Below, piece after piece: positions 36,224 to 47,724 of a stretch of DNA of 64,000 bases. The translations under genes were made by a program, and so were the position numbers. Position 1 is the stretch's first letter; every line of letters starts with the position of its first letter. The DNA is from Hofstenia miamia (lineage: Eukaryota; Xenacoelomorpha; Acoela): assembly GCA_004352715.1 (NCBI GenBank), contig SCFE01000016.1:621439-685438 (forward strand). The letters run 5' to 3'. Under the pieces are notes generated by a model. That model worked only from the letters and a program-made list of their open reading frames with translations. It was not told the DNA's origin and ran no database searches.

Positions 36224-38444
36224 GATATATATATAAAAAGGATTTCACAATTTACAAAGTTGTTGGCAAAATACTATTAAAACTACTTGATAATACGAAA
36301 GAAACCTATCAAGCTCAATTATATAAAATGTGCATTTTTTCTTTTATATTTATAGATTTTGTTTTCATTTAATTTAATGCAAATGTTTTACAAATCTACT
36401 ATCCCAAATCAATTAGTAATGAAATTCACGCTATCTCCAATATAATAGAAGGCAGTCAAAGGTAAAAAAAAATTATTTGTAAATATTTGGGATACACTAC
36501 GTTTTCAATTTTCGAGGTGGGAAAACAATCAATGAAATGTAAGAATGCCTATATATGCTGCAACATCGGGCAAACTGTAATGAGGGAGATTCCAACTTTA
36601 TGCTGTTTTTCAATGTAAATACAATGTCAGGAAGTCAACAATCAGTGACAAGGGAATAAATACTCTTTCAACATCAGAAAAAAGAAGAATTTTGGATTAC
36701 CTGTTTCTTCAGAAGACAATTAAATCTAATGATTCAATTTTAATTGTTTGTAAAAAAACATATACGCGAGAAAAACTTACTATGGCTTTCCTATCATTAC
36801 ACAGAAGAATGCTTTAATGCAATCACCGGATATATTTCAAGCTTTTGCATACAAAATAATTTGAAAACATTAAAAATCAAGACAAAACAATTTCAACTGA
36901 TTCCAATCTGCTGCTTCACTTAAGTTATCTCTAGTGAAAAACTACTCCAGGTACCCAATTTAAATGCAGATGAGAGCAGCTCATTTCAAAATCTTTGCAC
37001 AGAGGACTTATAGAAATGGAAATTAGTCGTACATTTTATCGCAAAACCTTCAAAATAATGTGTAACAATTGCTATTTCTTCAAATGCTTAGGACAAATTA
37101 ATTACTAATCTAACTTGGGATTTGCATGCAACTTCATACTACTAAAGATATAAAAGAATTTTGCAAAATATTGCAAGAAAATGCAAGAGAAATTTTTCAG
37201 AAGGTGGTGTTCAATGCACTTCAAGTAATTACAAGAAAAGTCAAAAGGAATGCCAGAAAATACAGCATTTGGCATTTGAAAAAACTCTAGCAGTAAAAAA
37301 AGATGTTCATAATTGCAACCAGCTAAGATTAAATATTTCTTTTCAAGTTTTTAGATTGTATTCTTTTCTTATGTGATTATTTGAATCTGGACACTGTTTT
37401 AAGAATATAATCAAAAGGAGTTCGATAATTGAGAACTTATTGTTTACCCAATAATTTACTAGAAAAATGTATACCAGTTCACATAGGCTAAGATAATAAC
37501 TGCTTACTGCCTTCTCATTTACATAATTGTGCACTAATGAAATCCTTGAGCCAAGTATTCTTTGCAGAATTTTAGCTTTCTTCTAGTATCTAGAGCCACT
37601 TGTATACTAGTTAAGATATATAATTACATGTAGGTTATAACAATCCCCAAAGTTTTATAAAATTTACAATTTCTTAGTAACATGCTTACATTTTTCATTA
37701 TTTGTCTGCGATCTGAGCAAGCTCACAAAAACCATATCAATGGAATTAACTGTGTACGACCAGTTAATTACAATGAATGAATAATTACATTCTTATTCAA
37801 TTTATTATATTGATTAGTAAGAATGTTAGCACCTTTAGACAGTCATCAAAGTAGGGCAGTAATCAGAAAATGCAGTTTTTAAGTATTTCCGACCTAAAAT
37901 ATTGGTTTTTAATGCGTGAGTGACACAAAGGCTTATAACTAGCAGTCAAAATGCATGTATTCACTGAGAGAAAATTTTTGCATTGCACTGGACAAATAAA
38001 ACTTCAAATAATTAACAAGCAAATAACGCCTAAGTTATATCAGAAAATAAATTTACATAATTTGCAATGACATAATGAATTCTAAGTTTTGATAAATCAG
38101 TGAAATTGAATATGACATAACATAAGTATTAAGAAGTATGCAAAGTAATCCAAGGATTTGATATATGCATTGGCTTAAAATTTATGTAAGTACATTGAAA
38201 AACAATGATTATTTGCAAAGCTTTGCTAAAGTTTATTCAAATTACTTTAATAAATTTTTACGTGCAAGATAAGGAAAATTGAACTTCAATTTTATTCAAC
38301 AGAAGTTTGGTTCTTTCAAATTATGTATTTATTCAACTTTAGTGTAAAGGAGAGTTTTACAAATATAGATTTCAGTTATTAGTGAAAATAATATTAATAG
38401 TATTTTAAGGATAGACAGTAATTAATAAAACCTTTCATACTTAC
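36176..38444 (-). other. Intron of the C-type lectin-like gene
   Basis: Bounded by a GTAAGT donor at 38439-38444 and an AG acceptor at 36176-36177 (minus strand). A (TA)n tract (36180-36221) lies directly before the acceptor. No conserved coding motif was seen inside. Confidence 0.65.
36180..36221. repeat. (TA)n microsatellite
   Basis: Run of about 20 TA units just upstream (minus strand) of the lectin exon acceptor. Confidence 0.95.
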
Positions 38445-38586
38445 GGTTAGGATCACCTGCATTCCATTCACTAGAATTAAAATACAAATTCATATGATGT
38501 CCACTAAAATAGTTTCTTGATTTGTGGAGTTTGTAACCTGTCCAAATTCCTCCAACATTAAGATATATATTTGGTAGATTTCTTTT
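38445..38586 (-). CDS. Internal exon of a C-type lectin-like domain protein
   Basis: 142 bp between an AATTTAG acceptor and a CC|GTAAGTATG donor on the minus strand. It is open in one frame and encodes NVGGIWTGYKLHKSRNYF followed by NSSEWNAGDPN. This is the centre of a C-type lectin domain: the W.G(L/Y) strand, the EW..G(D/E)PN loop (here DPN rather than EPN or QPD). It enters in phase 0, leaves in phase 1 and joins in frame to 36063-36175. The first half of the domain and any signal peptide must lie at higher coordinates; I did not find them. The gap between this exon and the next recognisable upstream sequence is filled with transposons. Confidence 0.8.
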
Positions 38587-39184
38587 CTAAATTTTATAAT
38601 ACATTATGACAGTTGTCGTAAGAATACGTCGCAATCACAGATATAGAATGATGTATAATACAAATTTCATTTTTACAAGTTTCTTTGAAAGCCAAAACAC
38701 CGCACCATTTCTTTTATGATTTCTACCGCTATGTAGTGGATTGTTAAAATATGATATTAATTATTGGACGTTATTTACACTTTATAATCTCTGTTCACAT
38801 TTTCTTGACTTGCCTTTTTGTCAAATTTGAAAAGCAATATAATATATCTTCATGCTCAAAATCATTACAATTTTTTTTATGTCTAGTTGCTTTCAGTAGC
38901 TTTTCTCCTCCTACTGTAACAAGAGGCTAGTTTGACACATTTGAAGAATTTGATTTTTAAGCTAAAGTTACAACAATTTTCCTTTTCTGATCGCCTATTT
39001 TATGAAGGATGTCAGTGACTATGCTTAAACACTATGGACAATATAAATCTGACTAAGTATTGTTCTGCTAAGAACTTTTCGATTTAATATTTTTCGTCTT
39101 TCAAATCGGCGGCTTGGCTTTGCGATTGATATTTTGGAGTTTGAAGTGATCCTTGCAGCAGTGTGCGAATTCAAGAGTCTCTAA
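38587..39184. other. No recognisable gene
   Basis: Presumed upstream intron of the lectin gene; nothing else identifiable. Confidence 0.4.
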
Positions 39185-39965
39185 AGGTGCGCTCAGTCGA
39201 GAACCTTTTGATTTATATCATTTGATATACATCAAAAAGATGCTCGTCTGAACGCACATCGTTCAAATTGAAGCCCAAACAGCTTGCATCTTTTTGACGT
39301 AGTTCAAAAGATGCTCGTCTGAAAGCACATTATTCATTTGAACGATCAGTAATTAAGGACTTTGTTTTGGTGACAGATTGTCTCAAGTAGCCGTGAGTCT
39401 TAAAATACGAGGATTTCGAATCTCAACAATTTTAACTTCAAAATGAACCCTGACGATATTGAATTCTAAATGTTCCAATTTTTTTAGCAAAAAGCAGTTA
39501 TTCCTTTCAATGAAGCAACATTGATTTTTCACAAATTATGGTAATGAATTGTCAATATATCTTACATGCGTGTATCACTAATTGAAATCTCTTATAAATA
39601 GAATTCCTACTGGTATTGAAATTTAATTATATTGTTCAATTGTACAATTACAAGCAAACTTTAAACGAGTAATTTCGTTTGTTTGAACATTCAGCAATTT
39701 TCTACTTGATCTTGGTAATATTGTATAATAATATCTATAGAATTAAACATCCAATCAAATTCGTTTTAAATTTTAATGTTTTGAATCAGTTATTGCGGTG
39801 TTGATTATAATCTTCCCAGTGATAAAAAAACACAATTCCCATTAAACTTAATTGATAAATAAACAAGTGGCCGTGCATCAAAATAATGCTCGTCTGAACG
39901 CTCCCAAATTTTGATAGATGTATCAAAAAAACATACATCAAAAAGATGCTCGTCTGAACGCACCT
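39185..39965. mobile_element. PIF/Harbinger-like MITE, TSD TAA
   Basis: The left end begins AGGTGCGCTCAGTCGAG and the right end is its near complement (CTCGTCTGAACGCACCT). Both are flanked by TAA (39182-39184 and 39966-39968). A 3-bp TWA duplication is the mark of PIF/Harbinger integration. The motif GATGCTCGTCTGAACGC (or a one- or two-base variant) occurs four times in direct orientation, at about 39240, 39312, 39886 and 39947. No coding capacity. Confidence 0.8.
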
Positions 39966-39989
39966 TAACATTTCATGTTCATTGCTTAA

Positions 39990-40673
39990 TATAATTAAAC
40001 AGCCTGATTCAAAGAGGTTGATTTGATTTTCTACTAACCTAGTCTTGATCTTCCTTGACATATGAATAGGAGCACCATACTTTTGGAATAGGTTCAATTA
40101 TACATTTTTAAGAAGAATATCACATGGACCCTGAGGGCAAACTCTGTCCCAAATCAAGAGATTTGAAGTTGCAAAGGTGTAGCGTTCATTAAATCTTGTG
40201 ATCACTAGTTGATGGATTGTCTGTTTCTACGTAACTTCATTGATGACATTACTGAATGCAACTGATCGAGCATCAAATGTTGGTGGGCTTTAGCAAATTC
40301 CAATCTGCATAAATGTGTTTTGTTGTCAAATGAGGTTGCTTAGCTGCTTTATGAGATAACAATTCAAATTCAACTAGATGGTGTCTTATCGTACGTCTGC
40401 TGGGCAATGTGGGAAAATCAGACAATAGTTCTGCTTGAATGAACTAAGATTTTGCAAGAGGATTGTTATTCATGGCTTTGATGATGACGCAATCTCTAGT
40501 GACTTGTGTCATTCTCAGCTTTCCAGAGCAAATATATTGATGAAAACGTAGCAAATTGATAACAGTTGTGTGGCTAAAGTGAAATTAAGGTTTAAGATTT
40601 CGTTCGAGAGGCCATGTTGTTTGAATGTGATGATTTGAGCTTGTAGTGTCAACTTGAATTGCTTACGTGTCAT
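39990..40673 (-). pseudogene. Decayed Tc1/mariner-type transposase
   Basis: The minus-strand start MTRKQFKLTLQAQIITFKQH is followed, with several frame breaks, by LSDFPTLPSRRTIRHHLVEF (paired-like HTH) and HLTTKHIYADWN. Later comes FQKYGAPIHMSRKIKTRLVE, where the family has FQ.DGAPIH; the second catalytic Asp is therefore Tyr here. Similarity ends shortly before the MITE. At the 5' side the sequence CCGTACTG (40701-40708) equals the Tc1-type terminus seen at 44581-44588, marking the element end beside a TA tract. The other end was not found. Confidence 0.7.
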
Positions 40674-40706
40674 TCTCAGTATTTCAATCCAAAAACGAGT
40701 CCGTAC

Positions 40707-40708
<2 letters not shown>

Positions 40709-40740
<32 letters not shown>

Positions 40741-40750
40741 NATATATATA
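40709..40750. repeat. (TA)n microsatellite with a single N
   Basis: TA run directly outside the Tc1-type terminus, interrupted by one N at 40741, probably an unresolved repeat length. Confidence 0.9.
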
Positions 40751-40975
40751 CTTAGTAAGTGTTATAGAAATCCGTGCCCCGTTGTAGACTTGTACAGACC
40801 GCGAGTTCTTACTGTTAAGCTTGATCTGGAGAACATGAATTTTGACCCAACCCAACAATGCAAATTACTTAATGTCCTAGCAGAGTTGCTGTTTGCCTAT
40901 GTAGCTTTAAACACAGAAATAAAAGTGAGGCGAGATATTTATATTAAGCGACGTCTAGCGGGAGAAACCTATTGA
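40751..40975 (+). other. Open stretch, possible retroelement linker fragment
   Basis: Open on the plus strand to a stop at 40973-40975. It contains LDLENMNFDPTQQCKLLNVL, which loosely resembles the segment between protease and reverse transcriptase in Ty3/Gypsy polyproteins (L.P.Q..KLL.VL.E). It is followed by ATAAAA. No neighbouring polymerase motifs were found; it may equally be chance or a host exon. Confidence 0.2.
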
Positions 40976-42773
40976 AATAAAACCGCGCGCTGCTATCACA
41001 TAATAATTTACATTACTTTGCTAGTGCATGCATAATAATTCGGAAGTTTTGTGTACTGTTCTGCAAGTCTGGATTTAATTTAAAGCAAATCTAACACAGT
41101 TTAGTTTCCCCGAGATGTTGAAAATAATATTGGTCAAATTATTTGACAGTTGCATGTAGTGAATCGAATTATTTCTGTCAATTTCACTTAAAGAAATTGG
41201 TTTTGACCTCTGTAATGTATTAAGCAATATTACGCAGCTAGACATTGTACAAGAAACAGATTTTTCTACGTGATAAATTTGCATTGCATTATTAGTCCTT
41301 GAAAAACACTTCAAGTTCGTAAAAATCGATTGTTGCATTCTTCGAAGTTTACTAGAAAAGTATTGATCAAATCGAAAATCCAAGAACATTGGCACATGCA
41401 GCTATTGATTAGCTAGAGAATGATATAATTTTTGTGACTATAGTGTCAAAATTGACTTTGCAGTAGCCTTCTGAAAAGTGACTATCGCATTAAGATCGCT
41501 TTTCTATGGACAAGTTAATTGCATAATATTCAAGGCCAAAGGAATTTGCATTTACTAACAGAAAGTGTTGTATAGTAAAAATGACGATTTTTAATCAATC
41601 GCATTTATTGCTCTAAAAATGACAAAAATGGATGAATTGTAAAAACTAAAAATAAGTTTGTCATAAAACTATTTTCCGCGCATCGAATGGTACTTAAACT
41701 GTGTCCATAGTATAAAAACTCATGGAGTAATAGGTATCCAAAGTTGGTCTACTCTATTAATTATATTAATAGAATCTTACAAAAGTGATAAAATTGACAA
41801 TTTCTATTGGCAGTTGTGATGGAATGAGGTTTTCTTAAATCCAAAAAATAAAAAATAGTTTCGAATGGTACTAAAGATTTTCTATAATTTGATATATAAA
41901 CCTAATCCATAAGGTCAAAACTCGCGGAGAAATAGGAATCCAAAATCGGTCAAGTGATATAAACCCTAGAGAAAGAAAGTTATAATAAATTAAAGCATTA
42001 ATAACGGAAAGCGAATAGTAATTATAAATATAATAGAAATATTGTGATATAGAACTAAAGGAGCTCTAAAGAATGGTGAAAAGAGCTAAGGAATTGGATA
42101 AGAATTGGCAGAGTAATGGCTATCTAAAGATATATAGAAGTAAGACAAGCTGTTATATAATAGCTAAGGGCTATTTGTAGAAAGAATTCTACAGAATATT
42201 CTAGTTTGTGAGAAACATTTCATTTCAAATGCTTTTTATTATACTCAAATAGGAAGAAATTGAAGAATAATTCCGTTCCTACCGAATTTAACTTCCCAAA
42301 TTCCTTAAAGATAAAGTTTTTTCAAATTCATATCCTTACAATTTAAACTGATATATAGTACAATAGCATCTTTAAAATTATTAAAATGATCTTATTTTGG
42401 TATTATGATTGTTTGTTTTATCGTCACAATATACATCAAAATAAGCACTGGAAGTGTGAATTTGAACTTTTCTGAGTAATGTACGAAATCTGTAAATGTT
42501 ATTTTCGCAGTTATACATGTAGTGTATCACCAAAAATGAACTCAAATGTATTTTTAGCAGTTAATTAATAACATATTGACTTGAAATCATTAGTATTAAG
42601 ATGAAATACAATTTTAATTGAAAATAGGCTAAAAATATTTAATAAAAACATAACTGTTTACATATTTGGCTGGCTAAGCCAATGCATGCATGCTTGAATT
42701 TTAAAGAGGATTACGTTGTTGCATTGAGTGTACATAAACCTAAATACAGCAACTATGGATACTGTATATCTTA
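40976..42773. other. No recognisable gene
   Basis: AT-rich. An open frame on the minus strand (41075-41395) has several Cys but matches no domain I know. Confidence 0.45.
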
Positions 42774-42795
42774 TATATATATATATATATATATA
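42774..42795. repeat. (TA)n microsatellite at Tc1 left end
   Basis: TA run that directly abuts, and has probably eaten into, the left terminus of the Tc1 element. Confidence 0.85.
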
Positions 42796-43012
42796 TTATT
42801 ATGAACACCTATGATTTTTTGGTTTTTCTTGGATATATCATAAACCAACAACTTATTAATATGCATAATCATACAAATTTAGTTATAATAATTGAGATTT
42901 AGCTTAGGCAATAAAAGATACGTAACCAAGCTGATGAGCCAATAAAAGTACATCACTACAATAGACTAGACATATATGTGTATTGAATGGAAGTAATAGA
43001 AATTCACAATAA

Positions 43013-43317
43013 GATAGTTTTTCATGATACAAAATTACAAAATATAGTTTACAAATTATGTAAAACTATCATGACGATCCTCTTGAAGATAATATACAAA
43101 TACTTCGTAGGTCCTCCTTTGGCTTGTATCACGGCTCGAATCCTGGCCGGCATGCTATCAATAAAAGTCCTAATCTTCTCCAAGAAATTCTTATCATGAT
43201 ACCATGCTTCAAGAATAGCAGCAGTAAGTTGATTCTTGGTCACATATGAATGCCTTGCCAATTTTGCTTTAAGAATACCCCAAATATTCTCAATTGGGTT
43301 GAGGTCTGGGCTATTAC
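43013..43317 (-). repeat. Second version of the Tc1 3' region
   Basis: Repeats 43319-43620 with a few differences (SPDLNPIENIWG here versus SPEFNPIEDIWG). It sits left of a single N at 43318, so it is a likely unmerged allele or contig end. Confidence 0.8.
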
Positions 43318-43318
43318 N

Positions 43319-44250
43319 ATAGTTTTTCATGATACAAAATTACAAAATATAGTTTACAAATTATGTAAAACTATCATGACAATCCTTTTGAAAATAATAT
43401 ACTAATACTTCGTAGGTCCTCCTTTGGCTTGTATCACGGATTGAATCCTGGCCGGCATGCTATCAATAGAAGTCCTGATCTTCTCCAAGAAATTCTCATC
43501 ATGATACCATGCTTCAAGAATAGCAGCAGTAAGTTGATTCTTGGTCACATATGAATGCCTTGCCAATTTTGCTTTAAGAATACCCCAAATATCCTCAATT
43601 GGGTTGAATTCTGGGCTATTACCAGGCCATGGAAGCACATTAATTCTATCCTTTTCTAAGAAGTGGGAAACCATCTTGGCTTTGTGGCATGGTGCTCCAT
43701 CGTGCATGAAGACACAGTCATCAGGAGTATCATACCAGTCGGCTATCTGTGGGATGACATTATTCCGAATGATTTCTAAGTATTTTGGAGCAGTCATCAT
43801 GCCCTCACAGATATGAAGTCGTCCAGATCCTTTATGTGATGATGCCCCAAACTATAACCTTTGTTTGATGATTATTGAGTCGGCGGCGCACTGTACGTGT
43901 TGAAACTTCAACTCCTCTTTCAACTAGGTTTGATTTGATTTGTGCAGCTGACATCAAGGGCTGCTGACAAAGTGACAAAATCTTGGATCGATCATCACGT
44001 GGTGTTGTTTTTCTTTTTCGACCGCATTTGCCAACTCTACATTACCTAGGTACATCCCCATTTGTCATCAATTGGATTTTTGAAATGCATCCTACACTGA
44101 CACCTGTTTCAACAGCAATTTGGGGTATTGAAAAGACACGAGTACGTAATAAAGATTTAATACTTTCAATTTATGCAACAGACAGATCTGAACGCATACC
44201 CATATTTGCAATGATAATGCCTCAACAGAAACAAAGCTTTTAAGCAGTGA
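43319..44250 (-). pseudogene. Tc1 transposase (DD34E), internally deleted
   Basis: The minus-strand reading has an N-terminal HTH (SIPQIAVETGVSVG), the CGRKRKTTPRDD AT-hook-like linker and the second HTH (VSTRTVRRRLNNH). It then jumps directly to VIVWGII, so the block with the first catalytic Asp is missing. The C-terminal part is open from about 43800 to 43402: MTAPKYLEIIRNNVIPQI, then FMHDGAPCHKAKM and NSPEFNPIEDIWG, with 34 residues between Asp and Glu. It ends GGPTKY. The order and spacing define Tc1; the deletion and stops inactivate it. Confidence 0.85.
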
Positions 44251-44585
44251 TACACAGAAAAACGAATGTAGACATCCTATTGGCCTATATGATTCATAAA
44301 TACACAGGTAATATTTCTATCTATGTGTTCAGTGCTTCTCTGTGTTCTGTATCTGTTATTCCATAGATTTGCCCATGCGCATTAACAAATGAGACTGTCT
44401 ATACTTTCACAATTACAGTGCGATTATTAACTTAATATAGCTTATGTATGTGCCATCTATTGCCAAGGCAAAAACTTAATTATTAATTCAAATATGTATG
44501 ACTTTGCGCAATAATAACTCCTTGGTTTATGATATATCCATAAAAAACCAAAAAATCTTAGGTGCTCATAATAATTTGTCCCGTA

Positions 44586-44588
<3 letters not shown>

Positions 44589-44619
<31 letters not shown>

Positions 44620-44817
44620 NNNNNNNNNNNNNNNNNNNNNNNNNNNNNNNNNNNNNNNNNNNNNNNNNNNNNNNNNNNNNNNNNNNNNNNNNNNNNNNNN
44701 NNNNNNNNNNNNNNNNNNNNNNNNNNNNNNNNNNNNNNNNNNNNNNNNNNNNNNNNNNNNNNNNNNNNNNNNNTATATATATATATATATATATATAAAT
44801 TTATATATATATATATC
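44589..44817. other. (TA)n with sized gap of 154 N (44620-44773)
   Basis: TA repeats flank both sides of a 154-N gap; the gap is most likely more TA repeat. Confidence 0.95.
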
Positions 44818-45495
44818 TTAAAGTATTTGTGAAAAATTTTAAAAACAATTGCAATTTTTCAAAAAAATGGTTTGATTTTGTATAAATTGAATATTAAAAT
44901 AATATAAAAATAGTTGAACCACAACCCATTGAAGATATTCTAAGACTGCATATTTCCAAAAAAAATCATGAATTCACAAATTAGGTCTAACTGTTGAAAG
45001 GCCATTAAATTAACTTAGAAACTTCATACAACCACAAATATTATTGTTAGATTTATTGCTTACTGAGCATGATACTTGAAATACACTGTATTGCGATTAT
45101 TGTTGAAGAATATTAAACCTAATGGAACATATTCCTTCCCGTCATTATCAAGAGCAATTGATAAAATGATATTATAAAAACACTCCAAAACAGCCTATAC
45201 AAATGTAGGCGTGGATTTTATAAACAATCTTCGCTGGCTTCAACTGCCAGGAAGAATTGGATACCTTACATGTAAATTTGCCTGTAAACATTTGTAATTA
45301 GAAAAAAGCTTATCTTCAAAGTAAAGACTGATTTTTCTGTTACTTTTAATACATAAGATGTTATTGGAGCTGAATACTTGTTGGTATATTGCTGTTCCTA
45401 TGTAGAATCAAGCAGCTCATAAGGCTATTAAGATCATGGAAGATATGACACAGTCAGCGTCACAGCACTAATACACTTAAACAGGAATTGCCCTA
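44818..45495. other. No recognisable gene
   Basis: AT-rich, unassigned. Confidence 0.5.
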
Positions 45496-45519
45496 GTATA
45501 TATATATATATATATATAT
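45496..45519. repeat. (TA)n microsatellite
   Basis: Run of about 12 TA units just upstream of a Tc1-type transposase remnant. Confidence 0.95.
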
Positions 45520-45559
45520 TCAAATGAACCTTTTTCTATACATCATTCTTTACTACTGA

Positions 45560-45863
45560 TTTCTTCAAGATTGTGGAACTTATCAAAAGGCTAAAAAGGT
45601 GCAGGAGTGGTTTAGCGACAGTGGGATTCAAGTCATTGATTGGCCTAGAAATAGTCCAGGCTTGAATTCAATTGGAAACATATGGAAACACTAAGGAGCA
45701 AAGTTGTTGAACGCCAACCATCAAATCTCGATTGTTTACAGCGGGCAATTTGTTAGGTATGTTACAAAAATATCGCACCTAATTACTGTGCTGAATTATG
45801 GAACTCAATGCTAAGAATAATTGCCGAGGTCCTCAAAATTAAAGGAGGATCCACTAAATACTG
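45560..45863 (+). pseudogene. Tc1-type transposase C-terminal fragment
   Basis: The plus-strand reading contains KVQEWFSDSGIQVIDWPRNS, then PGLN-SIGNIW where the family has PDLNPIENIW, so the catalytic Glu is Gly. After frame slips comes CAELWNSMLRIIAEVLKIKG ending in GGSTKY and a stop. It differs clearly from the Tc1 at 42796-44588, so it is another family. The N-terminal half is absent. Confidence 0.75.
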
Positions 45864-46787
45864 ATTTTGTGCATTTTTGGATGCTATTGTACACTTTGGA
45901 ATATGTCTTGACAAAGCAGTAATCTCTATGAACTTTATTAATTGAACAAATATATACTTATTTGACACACTGATATTTGCCAGAATTACATGTATGCTAA
46001 TAAAATTCTAAATCTTAACTAGCGTTCAAACCTACAAAAGTTAAATTTCGTGATGCTTATAATGAACATGCATCAAGTTCAGTGTTGTAAATGAATCGGC
46101 CGGGCTTACAAAGCAACCGGAAATGCGCCAAAGAATTCATATAATTTGAACCTCTGATATAAATTAATTGAACTGAATAAAAATTTAAAATTTTTTTTTG
46201 TGCTATATTTGGAATTTCTATCTAGCATTTATTAACTATAAGTGATTGAGCTGTGTGTCTTATTGAATATTAGATTATAAGCTCCTGGCTCACTTTGAAG
46301 CATTACCTGTGCTAAATTTATTGATGTTAGTGATTGTTCTATAGATAGGAATCAATAATTGAGGTGAAATTAGTGCAATTTAGTCTTAAATTTTTTATGA
46401 ATACAATCTGAAGCCCTCATAACCAAAAACTTTTCAAATGAAAATTTTAAACCCTACTTGACGAAATATGAATATTTAGTTTTAGTTATTGTACTTCAAT
46501 CTGTAAAGATTTTTTGCTTAATTTACAATTTGGCAGAATGATTATCAGGCTTTCCAAATATTTCTAAGATTCAATGTTTCTGTGTTGTGCACTTGAAATA
46601 CTTTTCTTCAAAATTCTTAGTTTGGGTAGATTTTGTTAAATTTAATCATAATCGATTTTGAAAAGTAATCTACGTATACAGTAATTCATCCATATGTAAG
46701 TCGTGATATTTCATTAAATATGAGAGTAAACATTGAAATACCATTATGTCATATGGTAACACTCGTTTCGTTCACATTTTCAAAAAT
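45864..46787. other. No recognisable gene
   Basis: AT-rich, unassigned. Confidence 0.5.
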
Positions 46788-46791
46788 TTAA

Positions 46792-47720
46792 CCCCCACTA
46801 AGGACCAACTGGGTCGAAACGACCCATACGCTAAAAAAAGTGAACAATAGTACAGAAAGAAAATTGAATTTATACGTTTTTAATTTTAACATAAACAAAA
46901 TGCTCAAAATTGATAATGATGAAGAAACACAAAGTTTATGATAGTTTTTAGTCCTTAATTGTTGGATGAACAGGGTCTGCACAGCTGAACTTGATGATTT
47001 CCACATACACTTTTCTTATAACTAGCATATATTTCGACTGTTTTGTTGTCGCATTTTGCAACCGCACATCTTGCTCGTTTTTCTTAGCCCTGTGGGTTGC
47101 ATTGTTCGACCACGCCACTGCATGTCGCTCTTTTAAAATTTCCTAATTGTTCTGCCACATGAAGGATAAAGCCTCTGCGTGTAATATTTGAGCTAGTAGT
47201 TTCTTTGAACAACAACTAGGAATTCAAAGAAGCTTTGTCCAGTAAATCATAAAAAACCCCAAACTGGCCAACGCCTTGTTACAGCCTTTGTACTGTAATG
47301 CCTCAACATTGCGTCCACAACATCAACCCCAACTTTAGAATGGTTGCACATTTCAATGATTTCAGGTTTTTTCTTCAGAGGAAATGCTTCACTTGCTTGT
47401 TCTCCATCCTCATTCAGATTGATATGGATTCAATTCATCATCAGCAACATTCCAAATTGTTCTAATAGCATGTAAAGCCGTTTGTCGCTGTGGGCGCATA
47501 CTTAAACTGCAATATGGGTCGTATGACCCAGTTGGTACTTGAAGGATAATGGCAGTGTAGGACTTGCAAAAGACCCTTACATTAATATGATTGCTTACAC
47601 ACATATTTGCCTTGGTAAACAAAGTCACTTAATCTCAGCTCGTGCCTTCAACTAACCACTTCACACCAAGCCATCAAAGTAGTAAAGTGGGTCGAAATGA
47701 CCCAGCCGGTCCTTCTAGTG
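46792..47720 (-). mobile_element. piggyBac-type element, truncated inside, TSD TTAA
   Basis: Flanked by TTAA on both sides (46788-46791 and 47721-47724). The ends are inverted repeats sharing CACTA-AGGACC and CTGGGTC, followed by a short palindrome GGGTCGAAACGACCC (GGGTCGAAATGACCC at the other end). The TTAA target and C-rich end are diagnostic for piggyBac. At 929 bp it is far shorter than an autonomous element. Confidence 0.9.
46980..47640 (-). pseudogene. piggyBac transposase remnant
   Basis: The minus-strand reading at about 47250-47380 gives KKPEIIEMCNHSKVGVDVVD followed by MLRHYSTKAVTRRWPV. This matches the conserved piggyBac block N..K.GVD..D.....YS....TRRWP that holds the last catalytic Asp. 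Towards 46985 a Cys-rich tail (CGCKMRQQNSRNIC, EKCMWK) is the remnant of the C-terminal zinc-binding domain. Stops and frameshifts are frequent, and the N-terminal two thirds is gone. Confidence 0.85.
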
Positions 47721-47724
47721 TTAA

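Larger units (their letters stand above)
42796..44588 (-). mobile_element. Tc1-type (DD34E) element, decayed
   Basis: Long inverted ends. The right one (about 44505-44588) ends in CCGTACTG and is followed by TA. The left one (42796-42858) shares TTATTATGA.CACCTA, GATTTTTTGGTTTTT and GGATATATCATAAACCAA but has lost its outermost bases to a TA tract. The transposase runs leftward. A single-N join at 43318 repeats about 300 bp, so the real element is shorter than assembled. Confidence 0.88.

Noticed and set aside
37161-37376. Possible transposase fragment on the plus strand
   Set aside because: Only low-complexity Lys/Gln-rich similarity; no catalytic or HTH motif.
41075-41395. Cys-containing 106-codon minus-strand frame, considered as a PAN or lectin exon
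   Set aside because: Cys spacing fits neither domain and no splice sites match.
46788-47006. Minus-strand 72-codon frame at the piggyBac end
   Set aside because: Covers the terminal repeat and only partly overlaps the transposase tail in another frame; not a gene of its own.
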